64,000 nucleotides of DNA from Streptomyces toyocaensis. GTDB lineage: Bacteria > Actinomycetota > Actinomycetes > Streptomycetales > Streptomycetaceae. Where the stretch lies: positions 744,001-808,000 of the forward strand of contig NZ_JFCB01000001.1 of the NCBI RefSeq assembly GCF_000725125.1, in the 5' to 3' direction. Shown piece after piece: positions 24,385 to 33,023 of the stretch. The position numbers and the translations under genes were made by a program. Position 1 is the stretch's first letter; each line of letters begins with the position of its first letter. Below the pieces are notes generated by a model. The model made no database searches and was not told the origin of the DNA. It saw only the letters and a list, made by a program, of their open reading frames with translations.

Positions 24385-27062
24385 CCGGTACCGAGATCCA
24401 GGTCGACGGCACGAGCGTCACCGTGCCCGAGGGAGCGTCCCTGCTCGCCGCGGTGCGGGCGGCCGGGGCCGACCTGCCCGCACTCTGCTCGGACGAGCGG
24501 ATCGGCCCCGCCGGGTCCTGCCGCACCTGCCTGGTGAGCGCCGACGGACGGACCGTGGCGGCCTGTGTCACCCCGGCCTCCTCCGGCACGCGCGTCGAGA
24601 CCGCCACCGACGCGCTCCTGCACCTGCGCCGGGAGGCGGTGGAGGTCATCGCTTCGGCCCTGCCGCCCCGCGCCCTCGCCGAGGACAACCCCAGTGAACT
24701 GGCCGGGGTCTGCCGGTCGCTGGGCATCGGGCCCGACACGGCCCGGGGCGCCCCGGACCGGGGGCGGGACGAGTCCCACCCTTACGTCCATCTCGACCGG
24801 GACCTGTGCATCGCCTGCGGCCGCTGCGTCCGCATGTGCGCGGAGGTGCAGGGCACCTTCGCCCTGACCCTGGTCGGACGGGGCGCCGACACCGTGGTCG
24901 CGCCCGGCACCGGCGGGCCCTGGGCCGAGTCCGACTGCGTGGCCTGCGGCGGCTGCGTCGACACCTGCCCCACAGGCGCGCTCACCGAACCCGGCCCGGC
25001 GCGCGGGCTCACGTCCGGACACCATCCGCCCGCCACCCGGACCACGTGCGGCTACTGCGGGGTCGGCTGCGCCCTGGACGTCGTCACCGCAGACGGCGCG
25101 GTCACCGCCGTCCTGCCCGCCCGCGACGGCCCGGTCAACCGGGGCCACGCCTGCGTCAAGGGCCGCTTCGCCCACGGCTACCTCACCTCCTCCGAACGGC
25201 TCACCCGGCCCCTGCTCCGGCGTGACGGCCGCCTCGAGCCCGTCGGCTGGGACGAGGCGCTCGGCCACGTCGCCCGCGGGCTGCGCGCGGCCGTGGCGGC
25301 GGGCGGCCCGGACTCCGTGGCGGCGATCTCCTCGGCCCGCGCGACGAACGAGGAGAACTACCTCGTCCAGAAGTTCATGAGGGTCGTCATCGGCACGAAC
25401 AACGTCGACAACTGCTCCCGCCTGTGCCACTCCCCGTCCGCGGCCGGCCTGACCGCCTCCTTCGGCCTGTCCGGCGGCACCGACACCCTGGACGACGTCG
25501 AGCGCTCCGACTGCCTGCTGGTCGTGGGGGCCAACCCGGTCGAGGCCCACCCGGTGGTCGGGGCGCGGCTGCTGCGGCGCGCGCTGGAAGGCGCCGCTCT
25601 CGTGGTCGCCGATCCGCGGGCCGTGGGGCTCGCAGCGCACGCCGATGTGCATCTGCGGCCCCGGCCCGGCACCAACGTGGCGCTCTTCCACGGGCTCGCC
25701 CACGTCCTGCTCGCCGAGGGCATGACCGACGAGGCCTTCCTGCGGGCACGGGCCACCGGTCTGCCCGAGCTCACCGAGCTGCTGGCCGACTACCCGCCGG
25801 ACCGGGTCGCGGAGATCACCGGCGTGCCCGCCGCCGACCTGATCGCCGCCGCCCGGCTGTACGGCCGCGCCCGGTGTCCCGCGATCGTCTACGGCCTGGG
25901 GGTCACCGAGCACCTGCACGGCACGGACGGCGTACGGACGCTGGCCAACCTGGCGGTCCTGCGCGGCGCCGTCGGCACCGACCGCGGACACGGGGTCAAC
26001 CCCCTGCGCGGCCAGAACAACGTCCAGGGCGCCTCCGACATGGGCGCGCTGCCCGATCTCCTGCCCGGCTACGGCAAGGTGACCGACGCGGCGGCGCGGG
26101 CCCGTGCCGAGGCGGTGTGGGGCGTCCCGGTACCCGAGCGGCCCGGACTGAGGATCCCGGACATGTTCGCCGCCGCGCGGGCGGGAGAACTGCGGGCGCT
26201 GTGGGTCATCGGGGAGGACGTGTGCGCCACCGACCCCGACACGAACAAGGTGGCCGCGGCCCTCGACGCGTGCCCCCTCGTGGTGTGCAGCGAACTGTTC
26301 CCGTCCGAGACCGCCCGCCGCGCCGACGTGGTGCTGCCCGTCGCCTCCTGGCTGGAGAAGGACGGCACCTTCGTCAACTTCGACCGCCGCTTCCAGCGGG
26401 TCCGTCCCGCGGTTCCCCCGCCGGGCGGGGCCCGCAGCGACTTCCACGTCGTGCACGCCGTCGCGGCGGCGATGGGCGCCGGCCTCGGCTGCCCGACACC
26501 GGCGGCCGCCCTGGCCGAATGCGGTCGCGTCGCCCCCGTCTTCACCGGCCTGTCCCACGACCGGCTCGACCGGGAGGGAGCCGTGCCGTGGCCCTGCCCG
26601 GACCCCGGCCGGCCCGGTGAGGCGAAGCTGTACCGGGAGCGGTTCGCCACCGCCGACGGCCGCGCCCACCTGGCCGCGGCGCCCTACCTGCCGCCGGGTG
26701 AACACCCCGACGACGACTACCCGCTCCTCCTGGTCACGGGACGGCGCTGGGCGCACTACAACTCCGGCAGCATGACCCGGCGCGGTCCCCACCTCGCCCT
26801 CGACCCCGTCGACTTCCTCGACCTCCACCCCGGCGACGCCCACCGGTACGCCGTCCGTGACGGCGAGCCGGTCACGGTGGAGAGCCGGCACGGCCGGGCC
26901 GGCCTCATCGCCCGGATCGGCGAGCAGACCGCCCCCGGCCAGGTGTTCTGCTCCTTCCACTTCCCCGCCAGCGGGGTCAACCGCCTCACCTCCGGACACG
27001 CCGACACGGTGACCTCGTGCCCGGAGTACAAGGTGACGGCGGTCCGCCTGGTCGCGACGTGA
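24381..27062 (+). CDS. Formate dehydrogenase alpha subunit (molybdopterin)
   Basis: An 893-residue soluble formate dehydrogenase. In order: a NuoG-like 2Fe-2S domain (LCSDERIGPAGSCRTC near 36-51), two 4Fe-4S ferredoxin motifs (CIACGRCVRMC near 142, CVACGGCVDTCP near 185), a further 4Fe-4S loop (CGYCGVGC near 222), the molybdopterin domain with NCSRLCHSPS near 345-352, and the C-terminal dinucleotide domain (FCSFHFPASGVNRLTS). The metal ligand is Cys, not selenocysteine. It oxidises formate to CO2 and passes electrons to the NuoEF-like partner. ATGA overlaps the partner; GTGA couples it to the P-type ATPase. Confidence 0.95.
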   Translation: MTGTEIQVDGTSVTVPEGASLLAAVRAAGADLPALCSDERIGPAGSCRTCLVSADGRTVAACVTPASSGTRVETATDALLHLRREAVEVIASALPPRALAEDNPSELAGVCRSLGIGPDTARGAPDRGRDESHPYVHLDRDLCIACGRCVRMCAEVQGTFALTLVGRGADTVVAPGTGGPWAESDCVACGGCVDTCPTGALTEPGPARGLTSGHHPPATRTTCGYCGVGCALDVVTADGAVTAVLPARDGPVNRGHACVKGRFAHGYLTSSERLTRPLLRRDGRLEPVGWDEALGHVARGLRAAVAAGGPDSVAAISSARATNEENYLVQKFMRVVIGTNNVDNCSRLCHSPSAAGLTASFGLSGGTDTLDDVERSDCLLVVGANPVEAHPVVGARLLRRALEGAALVVADPRAVGLAAHADVHLRPRPGTNVALFHGLAHVLLAEGMTDEAFLRARATGLPELTELLADYPPDRVAEITGVPAADLIAAARLYGRARCPAIVYGLGVTEHLHGTDGVRTLANLAVLRGAVGTDRGHGVNPLRGQNNVQGASDMGALPDLLPGYGKVTDAAARARAEAVWGVPVPERPGLRIPDMFAAARAGELRALWVIGEDVCATDPDTNKVAAALDACPLVVCSELFPSETARRADVVLPVASWLEKDGTFVNFDRRFQRVRPAVPPPGGARSDFHVVHAVAAAMGAGLGCPTPAAALAECGRVAPVFTGLSHDRLDREGAVPWPCPDPGRPGEAKLYRERFATADGRAHLAAAPYLPPGEHPDDDYPLLLVTGRRWAHYNSGSMTRRGPHLALDPVDFLDLHPGDAHRYAVRDGEPVTVESRHGRAGLIARIGEQTAPGQVFCSFHFPASGVNRLTSGHADTVTSCPEYKVTAVRLVAT

Positions 27063-29902
27063 CGGCGCGGGAGGCCGGAAGCCCGGTGACGGGCGCCGGA
27101 GGTCCCGGGCGGGCGGCCGCGGAGGGGGGCGCCGGCCCGGCCGCCCCGCGCGGGGACGAGGTCCGGACCCTGCCGGCCGAGGAGGTCTTCGAAGCGCTCG
27201 GCACCTCGCCGCGCGGACTGAGCACCGCCGGCACGGCGGCGCTGCGGGCCCGCTGGGGCCCCAACGAACTACCGCCGGCCGCCCGCGGACGGCTCTGGCG
27301 GCGGCTGGCCGCACAGTTCACCGACCTGTTCGCGGTCGTCCTGCTCATCGCGTCGGCGATCACCTTCCTGGCCTACGGGCTGCAGGACCCCCGGGACGCC
27401 GGCACGCTGCAGCTCGCCGTGGCCATCTGGTGCGTGGTGGTGCTGAACGCCGCCATCGGCTTCGCCCAGGAGTACTCCGCCGAACGGACGGCCGAGTCGC
27501 TGCAGGCGATGGTCAGACACACCTGCCGGGTCCTGCGCGACGGGGAGCGACGCGAGATCCCCTCGCAGGAGGTGCTGCCCGGCGACGTGGTCGTCCTGGA
27601 GGCCGGGGACGCGGTGCCCGCGGACTGCCGTCTGGTGGAGGCGCACGAGGTCTCCGTGAACAACGCGGCGCTGACCGGGGAGAGCGACGCGGTCGGCCGC
27701 ACGGCCCACCCCGTGGCCGCGGGACCGGTCCTCCAGGCCCGCAACTGCGTGTTCATGGGCACCGACGTGACGGCGGGCTCCGCGAAGGCGGTGGTGTTCG
27801 CCACCGGCACGGCCACCGAGTTCGGCAAGATCTTCCGGCTGACGGCCGCGGCACCCCGGCAGCGGACCCCCCTGCAACGCCAGGTCGCCCTCATGGCACG
27901 CAGGGTCGCGGGGACGGCCCTCGCGATCGGCGCGCTGCTGTTCCTGGTACGCCTGCCGACCGGGCAGCCGTTCGTCGAGACGTTCGTCTTCGCCCTCGGC
28001 GTCATGGTCGCGCTCGTCCCCGAGGGCCTGCCCGCCACCCTGTCGGTGTCCCTGGCGATCGGCGTGCGGCGCATGGCGCGGCGGCACGCTCTGGTCAAGC
28101 AGTTGCTGGCGGTGGAGGCGCTGGGCTCCACCACGGTCGTGTGCACCGACAAGACGGGCACCCTCACCCAGGCCGAGATGACCGTCGTGCGGATCTGGTC
28201 GGGCGGGACGGAGCACGCCGTCACCGGCGTGGGCTACGCGCCCGACGGCGAGGTCGACGATCCCGGGCCGGTGCGGGAGCTCCTGAGGGTCGGGGCCCTG
28301 TGCAGCAACGCCCGCCTGGTCCCGCCCTCGGAGCACCACGGGTGGCGGGTGCTCGGCGACACCACCGAGGGTGCGCTGCTCGTCGCCGCGCGGAAGGCGG
28401 GGCTCGATCAGGCGGCCGAGGAGGCCGCGGCGCCGCGCGTCGCGGAGCACCCGTTCGACTCCGGACGCAAGCTCATGAGCACCGTGCACCGGGACACCGG
28501 CACGGGAGGTTTCCTCGTGTACGCCAAGGGCGCGCCGCAGGAACTCCTCGGCCGCTGCGCGGCCGCCGACTGGGCGGGGGAGCACCGGCCGCTGACCGAC
28601 GCGCTGCGGGCCGAGGTCCTCGCGGCGAACGACCGGCTGGCCACCCAGGGGCTGCGGGTCCTGGCGGTGGCCCGGCGACCGGCGTCCGATCCCCGGCTGG
28701 ACCGCGCGACGGCCGAGTCGGAGCTGACGCTTCTGGGACTCGTCGGGATGCTGGACCCGCCGCGGCCCGAGGTCAGCGAAGCGGTGGCCGCCTGCCGAAG
28801 GGCCGGCATCCGGATCGTGATGGTCACCGGGGACCACCCGCTGACCGCGGAGGCCGTCGCCCGGCGGGTCGGGATCGTCACCGGCGCCGCACCCGCCGTG
28901 CTGACCGGAGCGGAGTTCGAGGCGCTGGACGACGACGGCCTGGACGCGCTGCTGGGCCGGCCCGGAGAACTGCTGCTGTGCCGTGTCAGCCCCGAGGACA
29001 AGATGCGGGTCGTGGGCGCCCTGCACCGGAGCGGCGAGGTGGTCGCCGTCACCGGCGACGGCGCCAACGACGCTCCGGCGCTCAAGCACGCCGACATCGG
29101 CGTGGCGATGGGCGCCTCCGGTACCGACGTCGCCCGGGAAGCGGCCGTGATGGTGCTGCTGGACGACTCGTTCGCGTCCATCGCCGCCGCGGTGCGGCTC
29201 GGCCGGTCGGTCTACCAGAACATCCGCAAGTTCCTCGTCTACGTCTTCAGCAGCAACATCGGGGAGCTCGTCCCGATCGTGGCCGCGACGTTCGCCGGGT
29301 TCCCGCTGGTGCCGATCAGCGCCGTGCAGATCCTCGCCATCGACCTGGGCACGGACGTCCTGCCCGCGCTGGCGCTCGGCGCCGAGCCCCCGGAACCCGA
29401 CGTCATGGACCGCCCGCCGCGTTCCCGGAGCGAACGCCTGTTCTCCACCGCGGTGATGGGCCGCATCCTGTTCCTGGGCGGCATCCAGGCCATCGGCGTG
29501 ACCACCGTGTTCTTCTGGCACATCCACGCCTCCGGCGTCCCGTGGGCCGACCTCGACGAGGACGACCTCGTCTACCGGGAGGCGGTCACGCTGGTGCACG
29601 CGGGGATCGTGCTCAGCCAGTTCTTCGTCGCCCTCGCGGTACGCACCGACCGGCAGAGCCTGCTGCGCATCGGCCTGCTGTCCAACCCCTGGCTGCTGGC
29701 CGCGGGCTGCTTCGGCATCACGATCATGGCGGGCATCAGCTATCTGCCCCCGCTGCAGGCGCTGTTCGACACCGCCCCGCTGGGCCCGGGAGACTGGGCC
29801 CTCCTCGCCGGTCTCGGTTCGCTGGTCCTGGTGGCCGAGGAGCTCAGGAAGATGTGGCTGCGGCGCCGTGGCTCCACGGCTGCGAAGGGAGCGACCCGAT
29901 GA
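27059..29902 (+). CDS. P2-type cation ATPase (CtpF-like)
   Basis: The GTG at 27059 overlaps the formate dehydrogenase stop and gives 947 residues. It has the cation ATPase N-terminal domain, TGES, VALVPEGLPATLSV in M4 (about 320), the phosphorylation motif CTDKTGTLT (about 363) and GDGANDAPALKHADIG (about 666). Eight to ten membrane spans are visible. PEGLP in M4 places it with P2 pumps for Ca or monovalent cations rather than heavy-metal P1B pumps. M. tuberculosis CtpF (Rv1997) is a DosR-regulated relative. Two TrkA genes follow with 4-bp overlaps. Confidence 0.92.
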   Translation: MTAREAGSPVTGAGGPGRAAAEGGAGPAAPRGDEVRTLPAEEVFEALGTSPRGLSTAGTAALRARWGPNELPPAARGRLWRRLAAQFTDLFAVVLLIASAITFLAYGLQDPRDAGTLQLAVAIWCVVVLNAAIGFAQEYSAERTAESLQAMVRHTCRVLRDGERREIPSQEVLPGDVVVLEAGDAVPADCRLVEAHEVSVNNAALTGESDAVGRTAHPVAAGPVLQARNCVFMGTDVTAGSAKAVVFATGTATEFGKIFRLTAAAPRQRTPLQRQVALMARRVAGTALAIGALLFLVRLPTGQPFVETFVFALGVMVALVPEGLPATLSVSLAIGVRRMARRHALVKQLLAVEALGSTTVVCTDKTGTLTQAEMTVVRIWSGGTEHAVTGVGYAPDGEVDDPGPVRELLRVGALCSNARLVPPSEHHGWRVLGDTTEGALLVAARKAGLDQAAEEAAAPRVAEHPFDSGRKLMSTVHRDTGTGGFLVYAKGAPQELLGRCAAADWAGEHRPLTDALRAEVLAANDRLATQGLRVLAVARRPASDPRLDRATAESELTLLGLVGMLDPPRPEVSEAVAACRRAGIRIVMVTGDHPLTAEAVARRVGIVTGAAPAVLTGAEFEALDDDGLDALLGRPGELLLCRVSPEDKMRVVGALHRSGEVVAVTGDGANDAPALKHADIGVAMGASGTDVAREAAVMVLLDDSFASIAAAVRLGRSVYQNIRKFLVYVFSSNIGELVPIVAATFAGFPLVPISAVQILAIDLGTDVLPALALGAEPPEPDVMDRPPRSRSERLFSTAVMGRILFLGGIQAIGVTTVFFWHIHASGVPWADLDEDDLVYREAVTLVHAGIVLSQFFVALAVRTDRQSLLRIGLLSNPWLLAAGCFGITIMAGISYLPPLQALFDTAPLGPGDWALLAGLGSLVLVAEELRKMWLRRRGSTAAKGATR

Positions 29903-30558
29903 GGGTGATCATCGTCGGCTGCGGACGGGCGGGCTCCCAGCTCGCGGCCCGGCTCGCCACCGAAGGCCACGACGTACGGATCGTGGACCGCTCGGCCAGG
30001 GCCCGCAGACTGCTCCCCGCGGGGTTCCAGGGCCGGTTCCACGAGGGCAGCGGATTCAGCCGTACGGTCCTGGAGGCCGCGGGGATCGAGCACGCGGACG
30101 CGTTCGTCGCCGTCACCTCGGGCGACAACAGCAACATCGTCAGCGCGCGGACGGCCAAGGACACGTACCGGGTGCCGATGGTCCTCGCCCACGTCTACGC
30201 CCCCCGCAGCGCCGGCATCTGCCGCGAACTCGGCATCCCCACCGTCGCCAGCGTCCGCTGGACCGTGCACCAGATCCACCGGATGCTGCTGCACCGCCAC
30301 CTCACCCCCGAACTCGCCTTCGGCAACGGCGAGACGCTGCTGATCCGCTCGCGGCTGCCCGGCTACCTCACCGGACGGCGCCTGGCCGAACTCGAGGTCG
30401 ACGGCGAGATCCGCGTCATCGAGGTGACCCGGGCGGGCCGCTCGCACATTCCCGCGCACCACACCCCGGCCGAGCCCGGAGACCTGGTCACCTTCGCCGT
30501 CGCCGCCACCTCGCTCGGCCGGCTGCGCGGCTTCCTGGACAAGGAGCTGGGGACGTGA
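29899..30558 (+). CDS. TrkA-type NAD-binding regulatory protein 1
   Basis: A 219-residue protein with a TrkA_N Rossmann fold (MRVIIVGCGRAGSQLAARLATEGHDVRIVDR) at 1-120 and a TrkA_C domain from about 140 (LRIRSRL-type strand, then GDLVTFAVA). TrkA proteins gate potassium transporters in response to NAD(H). No TrkH, KtrB or potassium channel gene is nearby. Instead the gene overlaps the P-type ATPase by 4 bp, pointing to control of that pump or of a distant channel. A second TrkA overlaps its end. Confidence 0.92.
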   Translation: MRVIIVGCGRAGSQLAARLATEGHDVRIVDRSARARRLLPAGFQGRFHEGSGFSRTVLEAAGIEHADAFVAVTSGDNSNIVSARTAKDTYRVPMVLAHVYAPRSAGICRELGIPTVASVRWTVHQIHRMLLHRHLTPELAFGNGETLLIRSRLPGYLTGRRLAELEVDGEIRVIEVTRAGRSHIPAHHTPAEPGDLVTFAVAATSLGRLRGFLDKELGT

Positions 30559-31211
30559 AGGCCCTCATCGTCGGTGCCGGACGCCTGGGCGCGCAGATCG
30601 CCCAGGTGCTCGCCGCCGCCCGCAACGACGTCACCCTGGTCGACATCGACGACGACCGCGTCGCCGAACTGGAGCGCCGGCTGCCCGTGCGCCTCCTGGC
30701 CGGGGACGCCTGCGAGCCCGCCGTCCTCGAATACGCCGGGGTCCTCACCGCCGACCTCGTCGTCGTCACCACCGGCAGCGACGAGGACAACCTCGTCATC
30801 TGTCTGCTCGCCAAACGCCGCTTCGCCGTGCCGCGCGTCGCGGCCCGCGTCAACGACACCGAGAACGCCTGGCTGTTCGACCGCAGCTGGGGAGTGGACA
30901 CCGCGGTACCCGCCGCCACACCCCTGATCTCCCTCATCGAGGAGGCCACCGGTGCCACCGACACCGTCGCGCTGCTGAGGCTGAGCAAGGCCGGTGTCGA
31001 CGTCATCGAGACCACGATCTCGGCGCGGTCCCGTGCCGTGGGCCGCACCCTCGCCGAGATCGCGCTCCCGGAGGGCACCGTCATCGCCACCGTCGTCCGC
31101 GACGGCCGGCCCACCGTCCCGGCGCCCGGGGTGCGGCTGCGTCCCGGCGACGAACTCCTCGTCGTCTCCCACGCCGCTACCGAAGAGGAGATCCACGCGG
31201 CCTTCCAGTAG
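30555..31211 (+). CDS. TrkA-type NAD-binding regulatory protein 2
   Basis: A 218-residue protein starting at GTG 30555, which overlaps the first TrkA stop (GTGA). The Rossmann motif is MKALIVGAGRLGAQIAQVLAAARNDVTLVDID, and the TrkA_C domain ends with RPGDELLVVSH. It is about 30% alike to its neighbour by eye, so a heteromeric CeoB/CeoC-like pair is likely, as in mycobacteria. It is the last gene of the CBS/formate dehydrogenase/pump run; a convergent gene follows. Confidence 0.92.
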   Translation: MKALIVGAGRLGAQIAQVLAAARNDVTLVDIDDDRVAELERRLPVRLLAGDACEPAVLEYAGVLTADLVVVTTGSDEDNLVICLLAKRRFAVPRVAARVNDTENAWLFDRSWGVDTAVPAATPLISLIEEATGATDTVALLRLSKAGVDVIETTISARSRAVGRTLAEIALPEGTVIATVVRDGRPTVPAPGVRLRPGDELLVVSHAATEEEIHAAFQ

Positions 31212-31234
31212 GCGGACACCACCGGCCGGGACGG

Positions 31235-31260
31235 CGGGCCGCGGCACCGCTCACGGCCCG
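31235..31260. terminator. Candidate bidirectional hairpin
   Basis: CGGGCCG and CGGCCCG form a 7-bp stem with a 12-base loop between the convergent TrkA and DUF1918 genes. The distal arm lies over the last codons of the minus-strand gene. The long loop lowers confidence. Confidence 0.4.
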
Positions 31261-32126
31261 GCCGGGGTGATGCGGCGTCCCGTCAGCCGTTCGGGCCGGA
31301 TCGACACCCACATCTCACGCCCGCCCCCGGCCCACGGCGTGCTGCGTGCCTGTTCGGTCAGGCGCCGTACGTCGTCGGGATCGGTGACCGCCTGCGCCGG
31401 GCCGACGGCGAGGACGCTCCAGCCCTGGCTTCCGGCCTCGTCGAAGTGATCGACCTCGAAGGCGGTCTCCAGGCCCACGGCGGCCGCGGGGACGGAGCCG
31501 GGAGCGGTCCGGTAGGCGATGACGTCGTCGACGACGTCGTAGTTGACCGGTACCACCGTGGGGCCCTCGGGCGTCGTCACCGCGATACGCCCGACCCCGT
31601 GCGTGGAGAGCAGGGTCCGGCACTCCTCGGGCGTGAGGTCGTGGAGCTGCGGGTGCAGCAGCGCCATGCCCTGACCGGGCGGCCGGTCGGCGCCCCCGCC
31701 GCGCAGTTCCTGCACGCTGGTGTTCAGCGCCGCGGCCAGCCTGATGAGGGTGGCCAGACTGGGATCGCCGGGGCGCTCCTCGAGGTAGGCGAGATAGGCC
31801 GGCGCCATCCGCGCGCGGCGGGCCGTCTCCTCGCGGGTCAGACCCTGCCGTTCACGCTCGGTGGCGATCCGCCGTCCGATGTCGCCGGGGTCGGGCGGGC
31901 CGGCGGGCGGCGGCGCGGCGGCACCGGCCTCGGCTTCGTGTCCGAGGTGCTCGATGTGGGCGTCGGGGCCGGGGAAGACGAGCGTCACGTCGTCCGTGTC
32001 CGACCAGCGGACGTCGTAAGGGGGCGTTCCGTCCGCGTGGTGCAGGCCGACGATCTCGCCGTCGCGCCTCGCGCCGCCGGTCGCCGGACTCTCGATGACG
32101 ATTTGATCGCCCAGGTGAGCTCGCAT
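31251..32126 (-). CDS. DUF1918-XRE-pyridoxamine oxidase-like fusion protein
   Basis: A 291-residue three-part protein. Residues 1-58 are DUF1918 (MRAHLGDQIVIESPATGGARRDGEIVGL ... YDVRWSD). Residues about 82-140 are an XRE helix-turn-helix (RIATERERQGLTREETARRARMAPAYLAYLEE). The rest is a PNPOx-like FMN-binding split barrel (RTLLSTHGVGRIAVTTPEGPTVVPVNYDVVDDVIAYRT). In Streptomyces such fusions occur beside stress genes. The DNA-binding part joined to a possible flavin or cofactor sensor suggests a redox-responsive regulator, though catalysis is not shown. Confidence 0.88.
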   Translation of the reverse strand: MRAHLGDQIVIESPATGGARRDGEIVGLHHADGTPPYDVRWSDTDDVTLVFPGPDAHIEHLGHEAEAGAAAPPPAGPPDPGDIGRRIATERERQGLTREETARRARMAPAYLAYLEERPGDPSLATLIRLAAALNTSVQELRGGGADRPPGQGMALLHPQLHDLTPEECRTLLSTHGVGRIAVTTPEGPTVVPVNYDVVDDVIAYRTAPGSVPAAAVGLETAFEVDHFDEAGSQGWSVLAVGPAQAVTDPDDVRRLTEQARSTPWAGGGREMWVSIRPERLTGRRITPAGP

Positions 32127-32169
32127 GGTCGCCGCCCTTTCCTCAAGGTACCCATGACAACTCCCCCCT

Positions 32170-32187
32170 GGCCGGGCGGGCCCGGCC
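32170..32187 (-). terminator. Hairpin after the Hsp20 gene
   Basis: GGCCGGG and CCCGGCC form a perfect 7-bp stem with a 4-base loop, 36 bases after the Hsp20 stop on the minus strand and before the DUF1918 fusion gene. It probably ends the four-gene Rv1733c-like to Hsp20 operon. Confidence 0.55.
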
Positions 32188-32222
32188 GCCGCGGGCGCGC
32201 CGGCCGGTCCCTGCCCCCTCTC

Positions 32223-32690
32223 TCAGCCGGTGATCTCGATGCGGTGCGCCTCGGCCCTGTGGGTCTTGGGGACGCGCACCGTGAGGACCCCGTTGGCCAA
32301 CTCCGCGGTGATGTGCTCGGTGTCGGCGTTCGGAGGCAGACTCGCGCGGTAGTCGAACTCCCCGACGTGCCGGGCCTGCCTGCGGAGCACGCCGGTGCGT
32401 TCCCTTTCCTTGATCTCGCCGTGGATGTCGAGCTCACCCTCTCCGACCTCCACGGTGACCTGGTCCTTGTCGACGCCGGGGAGCTCCAGCTCCATCAGGT
32501 AGGCGTCCTCGGTGTCCTCGACGTCGGCCAGGGGCGCCCATGCCTCGGCCCCGGCCTCGGAGAAGCCCTTTCCGGGGAAGGGGAAGGTGGAGTGCATGAG
32601 CTGGTCCATGCGGGTGCGCAGGTCCTGAAGCTCCCGGAAGGGGTCCCATCCGGAGACCGGTCCCCTGCCGCGGTGCGCTGGAAGCGTCAT
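32223..32690 (-). CDS. Hsp20/alpha-crystallin small heat shock protein
   Basis: A 155-residue small heat shock protein. The variable N-terminus (WDPFRELQDLRTRMDQLMHS) is followed by an alpha-crystallin domain (about 48-148). Landmarks are DAYLMELELPGVDKDQVTVEVGEGELDIHGE, GEFDYRASLPPNAD and the A-x-x-x-NGVLTVRVPK signature. It holds unfolded proteins for refolding and matches the family of M. tuberculosis HspX (Rv2031c), the hallmark DosR product. It sits 38 bp after the DUF1876 gene, with AGGAGG before its start, as the last gene of the operon. Confidence 0.96.
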   Translation of the reverse strand: MTLPAHRGRGPVSGWDPFRELQDLRTRMDQLMHSTFPFPGKGFSEAGAEAWAPLADVEDTEDAYLMELELPGVDKDQVTVEVGEGELDIHGEIKERERTGVLRRQARHVGEFDYRASLPPNADTEHITAELANGVLTVRVPKTHRAEAHRIEITG

Positions 32691-32728
32691 CGGTCATTCC
32701 TCCTCGGTTGCTGATGTCCCGGCCGGTG

Positions 32729-33013
32729 TCAGGTGGACCACCCGACGGCCGGCCGGGGCTCGGCTCGCGTCGCGCCCGTGCCCTCGACGTCGCGCTTCGC
32801 GATGTCCATCAGTTGGCGGCCCACGTCCTGCAGGGCCCTGCCCGCGGCCAGTTCGTCGCCGATCTCCGGCACCTCCGGGTCGGCCGGGTTCCGGCGTGCG
32901 GTGCCTCGCCCGGTGAGCACCGTGGTCCCGGTGTCGACCACCGCGCGGGCCTTCGTCGTTCCCTCCTCCTCGAAGAGGTAGAGGCGGGTCTTCCACTCCA
33001 GGGTGTGCGACAT
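32729..33013 (-). CDS. DUF1876 protein
   Basis: A 94-residue DUF1876 protein: HTLEWKTRLYLFEEEGTTKARAVVDTGTTVLTGRGTARRNPADPEVPEIGDELAAGRALQDVGRQL in outline. The fold is an alpha-beta domain resembling a double-stranded RNA-binding domain; no activity is established. M. tuberculosis has relatives (for example Rv1738) in the DosR regulon, thought to bind stalled ribosomes as HPF-like proteins. It is 10 bp after the nicotinate phosphoribosyltransferase gene and before Hsp20. Confidence 0.9.
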   Translation of the reverse strand: MSHTLEWKTRLYLFEEEGTTKARAVVDTGTTVLTGRGTARRNPADPEVPEIGDELAAGRALQDVGRQLMDIAKRDVEGTGATRAEPRPAVGWST

Positions 33014-33023
33014 CTGTGCCTCC

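Noticed and set aside
24381..27062. A selenocysteine codon in the formate dehydrogenase alpha subunit
   Set aside because: The metal-ligand position is a normal Cys (RLCHSPS); no in-frame TGA interrupts the gene.
24351..27314. A 987-codon minus-strand frame opposite the formate dehydrogenase alpha gene
   Set aside because: Composition is Arg/Gly/Val-rich with no family features; the plus strand encodes a complete, motif-rich enzyme.
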